From Gymnopus androsaceus JB14 (lineage: Eukaryota; Basidiomycota; Agaricomycetes; Agaricales; Omphalotaceae), in the NCBI GenBank assembly GCA_009733575.1, contig ML769580.1, forward strand, positions 1-64,000: 64,000 bases of DNA. Reading direction: 5' to 3'. Position numbers and translations under genes: made by a program. How positions within the stretch are numbered: the first letter of the stretch is position 1; every line of letters starts with the position of its first letter. Shown here piece by piece: positions 22,277-33,965 of this stretch. A model generated the notes under the pieces. It was not told the origin of the DNA. It did no database searches and saw only the letters and a program-made list of their open reading frames with translations.

Positions 22277-23079
22277 TACAGTGCAAGGGGGATCCGGCAT
22301 CCGAATTTCCGTTTTCGTCTGATCTGATTGATCGTGTTTGCTCTCGGCGCTTCGAACAGGGTAAACATGAAATCTTCAATATCTTTTGGTCAATTGTAGA
22401 GAAATAGAATCTGAGTAGATAGAACTCTTTGAATACACTCTGGTCTGTACATACTGAATTTCCACCAAGACAGACGTCCTATTGAAGGAATCGCAAGCAG
22501 TTTGAAGTTCTTCGGTCAAAGGCACATGTGACTAGCACTGAGCGCGCTCGCTGTTCCTTCATGTTCCTTCAACTCACTTCTTCTTGCATTCACGCCGCCG
22601 ACGGTTCACCCAACATTGGGATGTATCTTTACAGGAGATCAATCAAGACCCAAAACATGAGTCCCTCTGGGAAGCTATAAGGAAAAGGTTGTGATAGTTG
22701 CCTGGGCTCACAGGCAGTCTGCGAAACACATCGTCGAGTCCAATGACAATAGCGGTGAACCGCAATCTGAACAATGTGCAGTTTCAGCTGTACAGAGCGG
22801 TGTTCAGCCAGAGTTTAGCATATTTTCATGTTTTTGCTTTCGAATTTTTGTACATGTAGACATACTAGCGACTGTCTGATTTGCAATATGTATTTTTTTA
22901 AATTGCTAACCTAGTATATTAATACTTTGTCGCTTCGATCCGTCTATATCATCTTGAACAAAGTGTTTTGGAGTTGAAGAGAGCTCAGGAAGCCAGGCGG
23001 CGACCTTTGGAACCGTGTGGGAGAGTAATTTCCCTTTCGGGAATGATGATCATGGTACATTGGTACTAAAAAACTTTCC
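22277..23079. other. No gene recognised
   Basis: A possible exon end reading QEINQDPKHESLWEAIRKRL (about 22630-22690, plus) and a 62-codon ORF at 22691-22879 are the only open stretches; neither matches a family I know. Block B has no counterpart of 22280-23620. Confidence 0.3.
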
Positions 23080-23567
23080 AGCTGTTTCCAAATTTGTAGC
23101 ATAGATTTTGCGAAATGCTCTTTAGTGATCTTATTTATAACCAAACACGCCACCGCTCGGCCAGTGTCGGCTATGATGTAATTTTGTCCGATGTCTCCTT
23201 CTGTCTCCTCGAACCTTGCCTCGAACAACAATGGGCAATTTTCGCTACATTCATCCAGCTGCAAAAGAAAAAATCTACCTTCTTTCATTGACCGAAAACC
23301 AAGTTACTACAGCTCACAAACTTCACGTCTCCCAATCGACAGTTAGCAGGGTGAAGGCAAATGTGCTCAGAACTGGGAAAGTCTCGGAATTTAGATTGTC
23401 TAGCGTCGAGGAGACCTGAGGAATATGCAGGTGACCGTGCAGTGGAGCATTGGAGCAGAGGCATCCGCAGCTGCCTCGAGGCTCCGGCATGACGTTTTTA
23501 TTTGGTTGTAAATAAGATCACTAAAGAGCGTTTCGCAAAATCTATGCTACAAATTTGGAAACAGCTG
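23080..23567. repeat. Inverted repeat pair around a Tc1-like HTH fragment
   Basis: The arm 23080-23147 and its near-inverse 23502-23567 (both containing the CAAATTTGTAGCATAGATTTTG-type string in opposite senses) enclose about 350 bases. On translation the arms share INKITKEHFAKSMLQIWKQL. This could be a decayed transposon with inverted ends or a fold-back. Confidence 0.6.
23216..23419 (+). pseudogene. Helix-turn-helix fragment, Tc1/mariner transposase-like
   Basis: A 67-codon ORF reads YIHPAAKEKIYLLSLTEN, then TTAHKLHVSQSTVSRVK and LRTGKVSEFR. This is the homeodomain-like DNA-binding start of Tc1-type transposases (KxxI..L...G.s...IA..L.VS.STVSR). No catalytic domain follows, so it is a fragment or a domesticated DNA-binding module. 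Confidence 0.5.
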
Positions 23568-23639
23568 TCAGAGACGATATCAAAAATTTTGTTCCGGGAT
23601 CCCCTTGGTGAGAGAGTTCAAAGATTCAATTCAAAAAAA

Positions 23640-25303
23640 AAAAATAGACACCCATATATGGCAAGAGAGACACAGCTGTACCATGCTTATGAGACGCTCT
23701 ATGATGCTTATGAGACGCTCTATCGAGATCTACTTCTACTGATAGTGACACCCACTGCTTTCTTGATGAATAAGATTCTGGCGCTAGAATGACTGCCGCT
23801 GCGTCAATCTGCGAAAGTGCGGAGAGCTCTGAAGATGCAGAACCAGCGAGAGTAATGTGTTTTGGGGATTCTACGCGTAATGGCTCCTGCTGAAGACTAC
23901 ATGTTAGTCCCTCAAACAAAGAGTTGCAGACGAAGCACAAACATTTGACGTAGTGAGAGACATCATCTGCAATCTCACTATTTCGCAAACAGCGATATTG
24001 GTAGAGACCACTAATCCAGCCTATACATAGTACCCTTAATACGTTATTTCCTTAGTAGCAAAATGGAAACACACCTCGAATGTGCTCCTCGCATGCTGGA
24101 CTCGACGCTGAAGAGCTTCGAGATTATCGCTCTCCCTCTTTGAAAACAGGACTGAGCGTAATCCGAGTCCATGTTTCCTTCTAAGCTTCAGTAACGTTTC
24201 TTGGATGTCCTGTAGATTTCTGAGAAAATCTCAGCCTTTGATATCAAGTAGGTCGCTGGAAATACACTGACCGGAAAAGTCCCTCCATGTCTCTGCGTAA
24301 TTCTTCATTTTCTTGAGCAGTAGGTGACCTTTTCACCTTTCGTACTACCATGCGAAAGTACTCCCTCACATCACGCAGGATCTCAACAACCAACTGCTTA
24401 TTGCTTCTGATAGTCTGAAAGGCGAGAGTCTCAGCAAAATAATACAAAGAGGAACAAAAGTGAATGTACTTGTACTGTCGTGCAAATCTCAGTAAACCCC
24501 GCTGCTATGGGCTTTAGCGTCCCAAGAACAGGAACACTATCACACACAACAGATAAAGCACTTCCGATACTGGCAGCTATTGTAAGCGCATCTTCTGTTT
24601 GGCTTGAACTTGCTGGTGAAGGAATATACGGCTGTTAATTTACTATGTAAATATGTGCAAAAAGAAGTAATATCAGAGTACTTGCCATCGCAAAGGAGTG
24701 TATTCCGTTCAAATTGTTTCGTAATGTTTCTAGGTCTCTTGTGATTAATTTTTGCATGATCAGGCTTCCCCTTTTACGCAGGGTGTTTCGGGAACTCGGA
24801 CTTGCAACATTATTTTCAATATACTCGATGGTTTGCTGGAGTATGCTAAGCATCAAAAATACTAGTCAATATCATTGTAACCAGAAAAAGAATTATATGC
24901 ACCCTGTCATACTCGGAATGAACGTCCCAACTAGAACACCGTCCCTCTGAGCTTTCTGGTCATCCTCCAATTCGAGATTTGCCTGTATCCAAGCGCTTTC
25001 GACCAAACAATAGATGCAGTCCAATATCTGATGATGTTCTTTGAGAATACTATCTTGCTGAGAAAGATGCGGTCGTTAGTTTATATATAACATTTCTGAA
25101 GCTAGTCATACGAGTCTTACATTGCTCAAAACCTTTAATCGCTCCAGTAATATCCTAGTATTCATTGATTCCAACGACAGTGTAGTGGTGTTACCGCTAC
25201 TACCCCGAGTCTCCAGTAGACCCAAAGACATAGTCAAGGTTTGCTGGTTAGACGAAGTACTCATGGTAGAAGCACTCGAACGTGAACGTCGCAAACGGAA
25301 CAT
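23640..25303 (-). CDS. HeLo/4HB-like helical-bundle protein gene, copy A
   Basis: Seven exon-like segments run leftward with splice consensus: MSTSSNQQTLTMSLGLLE... (start 25264, or 25303), ILKEHHQILDCIYCLVES, ILQQTIEYIENNVASPSS, ALTIAASIGSALSVVCDS / VPVLGTLKPIAAGFTEI, TIRSNKQLVVEILRDVRE, NLQDIQETLLKLRRKHGLG and, near 23830-23990, EIADDVSHYVKCLCFV. The pattern of a hydrophobic VPVLG helix, a T-x-RSN-K helix and an amphipathic helix ending LRSVLFSKRESDNL resembles the N-terminal bundles of Agaricomycete signalling and cell-death proteins (MLKL-4HB or HeLo-like). I see no kinase or NTPase domain after it, so it may be a stand-alone bundle. Copies B (57.7 kb) and C (62.8 kb) support these exons. 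C-terminal exon limits are uncertain. Confidence 0.5.
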
Positions 25304-25603
25304 AGTGGTTTGGGTGAAGCAGATGGAGAAAACTTCTGATCAGTTTGAATGGTTAGGCTGAGACGCAAGTGCAAAGTACAGAGGGCGGAATATCGATGCT
25401 AGGACAAGGAAACGCGAAAAGAAAGAATAGCTGTAGAATAGGTGTAGAGCACAGACACCATAGACGCCAATGGCTTGATGAAGCTTTTGGGCGTTACCCA
25501 GGTAAACAGCGCTCCATATCTGACAGGCTGCTCGCCGCCTCGGAGACTGAGAGAAGCAAGAGAGAAGTAAAAAGCAGATCAAATCAAGCCCAGTAGGTCA
25601 GAA

Positions 25604-26157
25604 TCATCGGAAGAGCAGAAGCTGTTACTAGCTTTTAAACAGATTTGAACCCCAAGCTACCACAAGCTTTGCGCCAAGGGTGAATTTCAACGCAATGTAC
25701 ATGCCAGTGAGTAAAGGGAAACATGTACTTGCTGGAAGGCCGCGCGCGCCTACTTTAGCGCCCACCCTTCCTTCATTATGATGAACTAGACAAAATTTTC
25801 AGCGTAGTACATACATACAGAGGGAGTAGCGCACCCAGTAGCTAGTACTTAACTTATTTACCATGTACTAGTTACAATCCCCATCGCCTCCGGCAGTTCC
25901 GCAACGGGACCACTGTGTATCTATCTATCTATCTATCTATCTATCTACATAGCACAAATGATTTATTGTACATAAATACTTTTATGATTATGATTAGATA
26001 TGGATGATACCCAGGCCGTTGAACATTCCTCAGCAATCGGTGTTTTTTCTTTGTATTTGACATTGGACTTTGAGGTTCGAAGCATGAAGTTGAAGCTTGA
26101 ACATTTTTAAACCATTGACTCAGCCTTTACCGATCCATTCGCTTGAGTCAAATGCAC
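25604..26157. other. Intergenic region with a CTAT microsatellite
   Basis: Lies between the helical-bundle gene's promoter side and the 3' end of the DUF6534 gene. A (CTAT)n run of about 7-8 units is at 25916-25947. It is paralogous at its right end to 53580-53818, which lacks the CTAT array. No gene seen. Confidence 0.6.
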
Positions 26158-28068
26158 AGAGATGCTTGTTCGCGGTAAAAACTCACTGAATGCGAGTCAT
26201 GATCTTCTCTTGGGCCTGTATACGATATCTGTCCCGAGCTTTCATGACTTTGTATCATATCCGTCTCAACCTTAATCTCGACGTGACTCTACGAAGTTGT
26301 ACAAACCGAGTTAGCTACCAAGCGTCCGCGAAGCACGCCAGAGGGACACACATACCAGATGCAAAGGTCCCTGTCCAAGCCCCGCTCCGCCAGCTTGAGC
26401 CTCGAAATCATTCTGCTGCTTACTCATTCCACACCGAGCGGTACTAGCATCCTCGTTCGACTTGAAGCTACGAAATACCAGTCCACTGCCAATTCCTTTG
26501 AGCCCACGGCTGTTGCCAGTTTGCAAAGGAATAGAAACGATTCCGCTCGTGCCGTTCATTTGCGTTCGGATCTTTTCACGGCGGTTGAGTGTGGCGAGGA
26601 GAGAGCTGAAGTACACTGTCAGCGTAAGGAGACACAGGGACAGAAGGGAGCGAGATGGATTAGTTCAATTCAGGTTGACAGGGCGGAAGAGTCGACGTAC
26701 ATTTGCTAAGCATGTAGAACGCTCCTGCATAAGCAAATGTTTCCTTCATTGTGAGCATCTGGCATGGATGTCAATACCACGCCATCTGCGATACGCAGTG
26801 AATGCGATGAGAAAACTCACGATGATCAAAGTAGCAATAGCCACTACACTCGTCAAAAGCCCTGTAGTAACGGTATAGAGGATCAATGTGCTGATCACCG
26901 AGTTCGTCCTAGTAGAGCATGAGAAATCACAGGACAATGGGGAGTAAAAAATGCTGTTGAACATACCGTTTTATTCCAGACCGACTATTCCATAATAACA
27001 CACATAAGAATCCAGCGAGGATTGAGTCGGCAACACAGATGGAAATGAGAGTAGCGTCCAGTTCTCCCTGTTAGAAGCGAATTCGAATTCAACAACTGAA
27101 GGAAGAAAAACATGAACCAAGGATACTTACGATGAGATTGAGAGCCTGGAGGCCAGATTCGCTTACACTGATGAAACGAAAGTTGAGATGAGAACACATC
27201 ATCAGACTATTAGGAATAATTTGGTACGCACGTCTTTGATGTGCAGTCTAAAATTTCCGAGGTCAGTTTCGCATTTCTCTGTGATTTCATTGAAGAAAAA
27301 GACTCACAGAGACCTGCGACTAACGCACAAATGACGGGAAACACCTATATAACAGGGTCCATCAGTAATGAGGATAAATCTTGCTCAGGGGAGAGTGAAT
27401 GGAACATACCGGTATAGCGGTCAAGATCCAGTTCTTATTGCTGACTTCATTGAAGTTAAAATGGGTTGAGGTAATGAAAGCGGCGGCTACTCACGTCTCC
27501 AGATTCGATAGCAGTAAAATCTTGGGTAGACTATATCAGCCACCGTACCCATAAGCTTGAACAAGGAAATGCATACCTTTGCTCACCATGGTACCTTGTT
27601 GATCAGTATGCTCAAGGGATTGACTATGGACTCTTCCGTGAGCTTATGCAGAGCGACCGCTGCAAGAACGGCATGGAGAGTGTCCAAGATCCTATCGACG
27701 AATAGGATATCAACCATACTCAAATGGTTAAAAAGACGGCAAGCTTACCAAAGAACCAGAACCTGTATCGAAGTATCACAGAGGTGAGAACATTGTATCG
27801 AAGTAAATGTAGCAGGAAATCGAATGAAGACTCACCAAAAGACGTGTACTCAAGAGGTCATTACCAGATCTCCGAAAGTAAACAAACGTTTGGTGCGTCG
27901 TTAGACCATAAAACCTGCGATACACGAAAGAAAGAGTCAGTCATGTCGCGACTCTGGAAGCTAGTCAACCACTCACACGCCTGCAAGGTAACTCCCGGCG
28001 TACAGCCCATTGAGCGACTCTGTCAGCTTCGTAGCAATATTGGGGTCTAAAGAAGTCAGGCCTGACAT
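26158..28068 (-). pseudogene. DUF6534-type multi-pass membrane protein, copy A (lacks an exon)
   Basis: Start at 28068 gives MSGLTSLDPNIATKLTES. Following exons: YGLTTHQTFVYFRRSGND (about 27845-27905), RILDTLHAVLAAVALHKL (about 27600-27700), LDATLISICVADSILAGF plus LCVLLWNSRSGIKR (about 26970-27070), TNSVISTLILYTVTTGLLTS (about 26815-26910), and FSSLLATLNRREKIRTQM leading to a polar tail ending YREQASLCI. These are the family's typical R-T-x-SLI--LILY-V-TGLLT and SLLATLNxR motifs, with about seven hydrophobic segments. Function unknown; plasma-membrane receptor-like proteins are a guess. Compared with copy B, about 220 bp holding an exon is absent near 27590. Confidence 0.7.
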
Positions 28069-28517
28069 CACTAGAGAGGGAATATTCAGGGAGTGCTTGA
28101 GATGCTGAAGGAGATGGGACGGGCGTGCTTGACTCTGCCAGTCGGTCTTTTATTATATCCCATTCGGCCGTTCGGAATAAACGTCGCCTCTAGGTTGGTT
28201 TGCATTCTATTGACGAAGAGATAGTGTCCTTTTTAATCATGATCCTGCCAATCCCTAACAGTGCCTCTTGGGGAAAGAGTCAATAGAATATTGAAAAGTT
28301 GGACTATCCTCGGGGCGATTAGCGAGGTGTGATACACGAACTTTTGACCGCACTGTTATGCAGGGCAAGAAATTTATTCACTCACACTGTTCATAATAGT
28401 CAATATAGATTTACAGCAAGAAAACACCAAGAAATGCTCGAGAAATGTGCGCTTAGAAGCTCGAGGTTTTTGATCCGATCAAGGTTTGGGATTCAACTTC
28501 GGCTCATTGACCCGTGC
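28069..28517. other. 5' flank of DUF6534 copy A
   Basis: Paralogous to 55978-56414 and non-coding as far as I can see. The paralogy stops abruptly at 28517 (ACCCGTGC), where the 9.4-kb element begins. Confidence 0.6.
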
Positions 28518-28656
28518 TACTGAACGCAGGAAAGGTCTGCTCTCTTCCCGCTGATTGCCGTAGGCGGCAAGGCCAGGACACCTGCCACCTCACGTAAGTA
28601 CTTATTTTAGGAGATAGCGACACATTTTATGCACAAGATACATCGTAAAAAGGTCC

Positions 28657-28905
28657 GTATTGATTGACCGGCTTGACCGGCTTGCCAGGTTGTCCACAAG
28701 TTGCCCACAGGTACGTTACTGTACGTACTACAAAATGTATAGTGTTTATATAGTTTTTTATGTATATATATAGTCTTTTACTGTACATAATGTACATGGT
28801 AACCGGGTTGCGAAGAAAAGTGAGATAACTTGCGGCTTGTCAATTGACCTGCTTGTTTGGGTTGAACAAGCCGAAACAAGCCGAAACAAGCCGGTCAATC
28901 AATAC
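28657..28905. repeat. Inverted repeat near the left end of the 9.4-kb element
   Basis: GTATTGATTGACCGGCTTG at 28657 is exactly inverted at 28887-28905. Internal tandem AACAAGCCGA units and AT-rich TATATAG strings fill the middle. It may be a small MITE or a subterminal structure of the larger element. Confidence 0.7.
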
Positions 28906-28970
28906 TTGGTTAGTTACGATGTAATATAACACTGAATAAATAATATTAAATGTGACGATGTATTTAATTA

Positions 28971-30957
28971 TCCAAATCCGGAATATTATCCAAAAATTTG
29001 TTGATTGTCTTTACCCAGTCCAAAATTTCTTTCGACTCTGACTGACTGCAAATGTTGGACTTGGGCTGAGCCAGCTGTTTCCACCTTCTTTCTTCATAAA
29101 TAAACCATGCTCTTTTCCACTCTCCAAATTCTCCAATTGATAACTCATTCCACCTCTCCTCTTCATCCATCTCAATGGAATTCAGTGCATTGTGTTCCTC
29201 ATTGCCAATGATCATCATATCAGCAAATTTACCCCTTGCACTGCACCAGTCCTTCCAACAATTCATCATAAACTGGTTGCAGACCTTGGCAGCTTCAAGC
29301 CCTTCCTTTCTCCATACTGACAGGGATGAGTGAGAACAGGTGTCAATTGAGACACATGCACGGATGGTAGATGGAGGAAGTTCAAATGCAACGGGGTCAT
29401 CATCATTTGTTTGGACCAAATAGATTTCCATACCCTCCAGGTTCTTGATGTAGTATTCAATTCGGGTGTCATTCTCCTCCTTGAATGCTATATCACACTT
29501 TATGTGCTGTAGATTGTGGAGTGTTGGTGGCCAGAGCACCCAAAGCTTTGTGCCTTTCCAGTGAACAACTCGTATCCAATAACCGAAACCATCAGTATGA
29601 GGTTCAGTGAGGTTACCAAGCAGAGTCCAGGCTGTTGTCATCGAGTCCTCTGCATCCAGAATGGGTGTGGAGGAGGTTGTCTCTTGACCCCACTTCAACC
29701 CAATGTCATTCAAGCCATTGTGCTGCAGCCTTGAATGGATTTCAAGCACACTGGGATAGGGTGCATTTGGATCTTCAGCATACTGCCGATTAAACCACGC
29801 ACACATGAGAGCAGCTGGGAGTTCAAAAGGAAAATTATTAGGATTTGAAAAATGACCAAGTTTGGATAACCTACTAGTATCCCAATAGTCCTTTTTGCCT
29901 CTGTTGGAGACCTCAACCTTTTCTCGAGACAATCTAAGTTCATTCATGAACAGTGTATCCTGGAAACCGGGTGGTATTGTTGTTGGATTTTCGAGACAAT
30001 TTAGAAGAGAACCTTCCCCAGGAATGCGGAGTTGATGCTGTGACAATGTCTGGATCCAATGGGTGCATTGTTTCCAGACTGATTTATGCATTGGGGTACA
30101 TGAAGTCCATAAGTTATGAACCATATTCCACCAAGCTGCAACAGACAGGCTTGAATAACTTCCGGTTTCTTGACTTGAATTTTACCACACCTTTATAAAC
30201 CTCAGTCAAAATGTCGAAGGTCTCTGCAGACAAGATTTGAACATTATGAATGATTTCCTGATATTGAGGTTACTGTACCTTGGGAAATTGCATTGCGGGT
30301 CACTACTCCCATATCTCCAATCTGTGCAGCACTCTCTGATGCAAATATATTAAAATATGTTAAAAAGGCTAGACATTGACACTACCTTTGGTAGAAGCAA
30401 TCACAGCTTTACCTGGATCATCAGATATTTCTGCATCTGCACCTGTTGGAACCAGTCAAATAAATATCAAGTTTAACCGCAAAAATTTGGTCTCACTGAT
30501 GAAAGCACGTTTTTGTGATTGGGAATTTCCAGAATCAAGACTTCCAGCTTTTTTCCTTTTGGCTCTCTCTCTACGGTCCTAATGAAAATAATTAAAAGAA
30601 TGTTTGAGTATGATTGAGACAATTTTACCTCAACAGGACCAGGTAACTGTCCATTATTGTTTTCAACCTTGTTCCATTTGAGTTTTCTTGTGTCCCAGGT
30701 ATACTTGGAGGCACTTGGATTTTTTTTACACTCCGGGTGGATGAATGCTATGTTTCCTCCTTGAGCATCCAATAGTCAAAATAAACCCAGTATCTTCCAC
30801 TGATCATGTTTTTGTGAACATCCCCATATTTATTCTCAAGCCCAGAAGTGGCTATTGGATCCTGTGTAGATTCAGTGTACTTGACAGTAAATGTGGTGCC
30901 ATTTATGACGCTTTTTTTGTCTTCTGTCTGCTCATTGCTTACAGTGCAAATTACCAA
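28971..30957 (-). CDS. JmjC-like (cupin dioxygenase) protein, transposon cargo
   Basis: The 3' exon is 386 codons long. Near its middle it reads TEPHTDGFGYWIRVVHW, then KGTKLWVLWPPT, with a later CSHSSLSVWRKEG. This follows the JmjC layout: H-x-D iron ligands, a G-x-K-x-W-x-L-x-PP strand and a distal His. JmjC enzymes are Fe(II)/2-oxoglutarate oxygenases that demethylate or hydroxylate chromatin or other proteins. Upstream exons include YWVYFDYWMLKEE and TMDAQGGNIAFIHPECKKN (30473-30957) and a basic DRRERAKRKKAG segment. The long 3' exon is intact to its stop; upstream splicing is my estimate. Neighbouring alpha-kinase is in the same orientation. Confidence 0.55.
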
Positions 30958-31071
30958 AGCTGATAATGAAGGTCAACCAGTGGTTACTTTTATAGAAGAA
31001 TAGAATTACCAGACTCTTGTGCACTCATTCAATATTTGAAGAGATGGGAGAAGCGAGAAAAAAATTAGTAG

Positions 31072-31250
31072 TCACATGACTGGTTCAAATATCTTATGAT
31101 TTATCGTAACATTATCATAATATTATCATAAGCAGGCGCCCACTGGGCACTTAATGGTCATATGACTGGTTCAAAAATCTTATGATTTATCATAACATTA
31201 TCATAACATTATCATAAGCAGGCGCCCACTGGGCACCCAAGTTACCATTG
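31072..31250. repeat. Tandem duplication of about 80 bp
   Basis: Two near-identical units (31072-31150 and 31152-31240) contain TATGATTTATCGTAACATTA-type AT-rich sequence ending in CAGGCGCCCACTGGGCAC. They lie between the JmjC-like gene's 5' end and the alpha-kinase 3' end. The stretch 31251-31510 holds nothing recognisable. Confidence 0.75.
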
Positions 31251-33239
31251 TCACATCAGTCACAATTACTCCACCAAAAACATATTACAAGTTACAAGTG
31301 CATAGAGTTTATTCTTTATTCCCTTAAATAAGGGCTACTGTGTTTCCATGATTTAGAATACATCATATCTAATCAAGTACTTATAGCAAAGATGAATCAC
31401 AATAAATAATTGTACTACTACCCGGGTTGAACAGTGAGTAAGTGATGAATAACTGCTGAGTTGAACAGCATTTTGGGTTTGTGAAATAATTGTGAATAAA
31501 TACAACTCAACTAAGTGCTTTGTGAGATTTCCATAGCTATACTACCTTTTGATTTACTTGTAGTATTGAGATTGGGAAGCTCAAGGGAGCTTTGAGCAGC
31601 AGAAGGAATAGGATTAGGATGGGCAGCATCATTGTCAGAATCACCATCTTCAGCATCTGTTTTATAATCAAATGGAGTGGGGAGGTTCCAGTGTGTGCAA
31701 AATTCATTCCCTTCACATCTATGATCATCAAGGAAGGCGGAATAGTTTGTGTTTCCCCCTCCAAAGATGGGCTGAAGGCTGGCAGATCTGTTTCCAATAA
31801 AAGTAAGTATGAGATGCATTAAGAATAAGAGTGGCAATGAGCATACGGTCTTGTTATAATTTGAGGATCAGTTAGCAGCACTCCACTACCTGAAAACTTC
31901 ATTAGTATACTAATTTCATGAAAGTTGTGATCTTTACCTTGATAGTCTGATACATACACAAGACCCTTGGTTTTCATCCATTGAACATGCTGAGAGAAAG
32001 CCAAAAATCTTGCAATGCATGACCTCTCAGTATCCAGGAAGTCGCAAGGCTTGGCTGAATCATTGTTGATGTATTTGACAAATGGGGTTTTATCAATGAG
32101 TTCCTCAACCAAAAAGGTGTCCCGGTCAGGATTTTGAGCAATAGCAAGTCCTGCACCCACAAATCGGAGATAGGGAACTGAGATGGTTGGCTTCTCTCCT
32201 ATAAAGTCATAAACCATGCACAAAAGACTATTACCCCAACCAAGACAGTTCATCTCGACCATTAAGTATTTTCCTTGGGACACTCCCTGATGAACATGAG
32301 CAGTTGTCCCTCCTTCCTGCCTGTAGAAGGCCTGTTTGATACAGACATTGTTTTGGTTTGATAGGAAAAGTGGGACTGATGAAATGGAGTTGGGATAGCT
32401 CCTTTTGAAAGCTCCATACTTTATGTCTGCACTCCAGCCAGTTTCATAGGACAAAGTGACAACAGTATGAGTTGGGTAATGTTGAGTGTTATGGAAGATT
32501 TCTGGGTCTGCAATAATGCGATCCAAATGACATTGAGGTAAGATAAATATGTCGCAAGTGTAATGAGTACACTCTAGAAGCTGATTTAATTCCAAGTCAA
32601 TTAACATTTCTGTACTGGCTTACTATATAAAGCCAAAATATCTTGGCGTGCAGGTGCAACTTGATTTTGGAGCGCTTCTCGTAACTGTGCTGTCTTTGGG
32701 GAAGATGATGCTGACTGAATTCCTTCAGGACTCTGCGAAAGACATGATATTTAGCACATCATGGCAATACATTAAAAGGCTCACCATTGCACTATTGTCA
32801 GTAAGCTGCTTTGTGGTAGTTTTATCATCTGTTGCATCAAAAGCGCCAAAAGCACCCTGTGATAATATTGTAAGTTCAAAGCTTGTATCCATTGAGATCC
32901 TACTTACCACAGTACTAACAAACAGTGGAGCATTGGTGGTAGCATTTCTAGACCTGATACGTTGGCTCTGCCTTACTTCCATAGGTTTTGGAGGAGATAC
33001 AGGAGCCTTTTGTTTAACAGGTACAGATGCTGAAGTCATCTGATTAAATATCAGGTTATATTCTCATACAAATAGGATGTCCAAATCATACCCGTGAAGA
33101 TTCCGGTGAACCAGAGGCATTGACTTGGTCAAGATGTGCCATGACTGCCTGAAAATGCTCTTCTGACATAAAAAGAGCAATTCGTGTCGCTTTTCTTCCT
33201 GCTGCTGCTTGAAAGGTTTTTACTTTACTTTGTCCAGTT

Positions 33240-33965
33240 TAGAGGTGGGCACGAATACATACTCGAGTATATTCGTTATTTGTGGTACGAATATTTGTCA
33301 CCTCAAATCCACTATTTATACTCGAGTATATACTCGAATATTTGTACAGACATATATTCGCGAATAGATATTCGTGAATAACGAGTATTTTAGGACAAAT
33401 ACTCGAGTATACTTGTGATTAATTAACAACATTACAAATAAAGTAAATATAGGCTCGAACATGTAAGTAATAATGTTGAAGTACTATATTAGTGTTTAAT
33501 AATAATATAAATACAGTCTGTATACATTTCCGAGTACTATTACATGACACAAAATTGTGGCGGTACTGAGAATTGAACTCTGCTGGTCAGCTATCACAGG
33601 AAGGCCTGACCTTAATCCAGAGTCGGCGCCCATAACCACTAAGCCACACAGATTTTATTACAGTTACATGTCAATAACATTATATACATATTCAAACATA
33701 GCCAAATTAAGTTATATATTGAATTTTTGCTTAAGTAATGAATACCTCACATGCTCGTGCTAACGAGCACGTGATATCGGCGAATATTCGCGAATATTCA
33801 TGAATAAAGTACCACGAATATTTGTGACATCAAAGTGGCTATTTATACTCGAGTAAGTACTCGTGTAACGAATATATTCGTCACTCGTGACTCATTATTC
33901 GTGAGTAACGAATGGCTAAATATTCATGAATACTCATGAATATTCGCTATTCGTGCCCATCTCTA
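33240..33965. mobile_element. hAT MITE inside the alpha-kinase gene
   Basis: Ends TAGAGGTGGGCACGAATA and their inverse flank 726 bp; GTCCAGTT is duplicated on both sides (33232-33239, 33966-33973), an 8-bp hAT duplication. The interior has many ACTCGAGTA/TATTCGTGAA motifs and no transposase. Confidence 0.92.
33560..33651 (-). other. tRNA-like sequence within the hAT MITE
   Basis: On the minus strand, TGGCTTAGTGGTTATGG resembles an A box and AGAGTTCAATTCTC a B box/T arm, with a long variable region between, as in type II (Ser/Leu) tRNAs. The acceptor stem is not convincing, so I read it as a tRNA-derived relic, not a working tRNA gene. Confidence 0.35.

Noticed and set aside
33559..33651. Functional tRNA gene
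   Set aside because: A- and B-box-like strings are present, but no good acceptor stem or anticodon arm could be drawn; it lies within a MITE.
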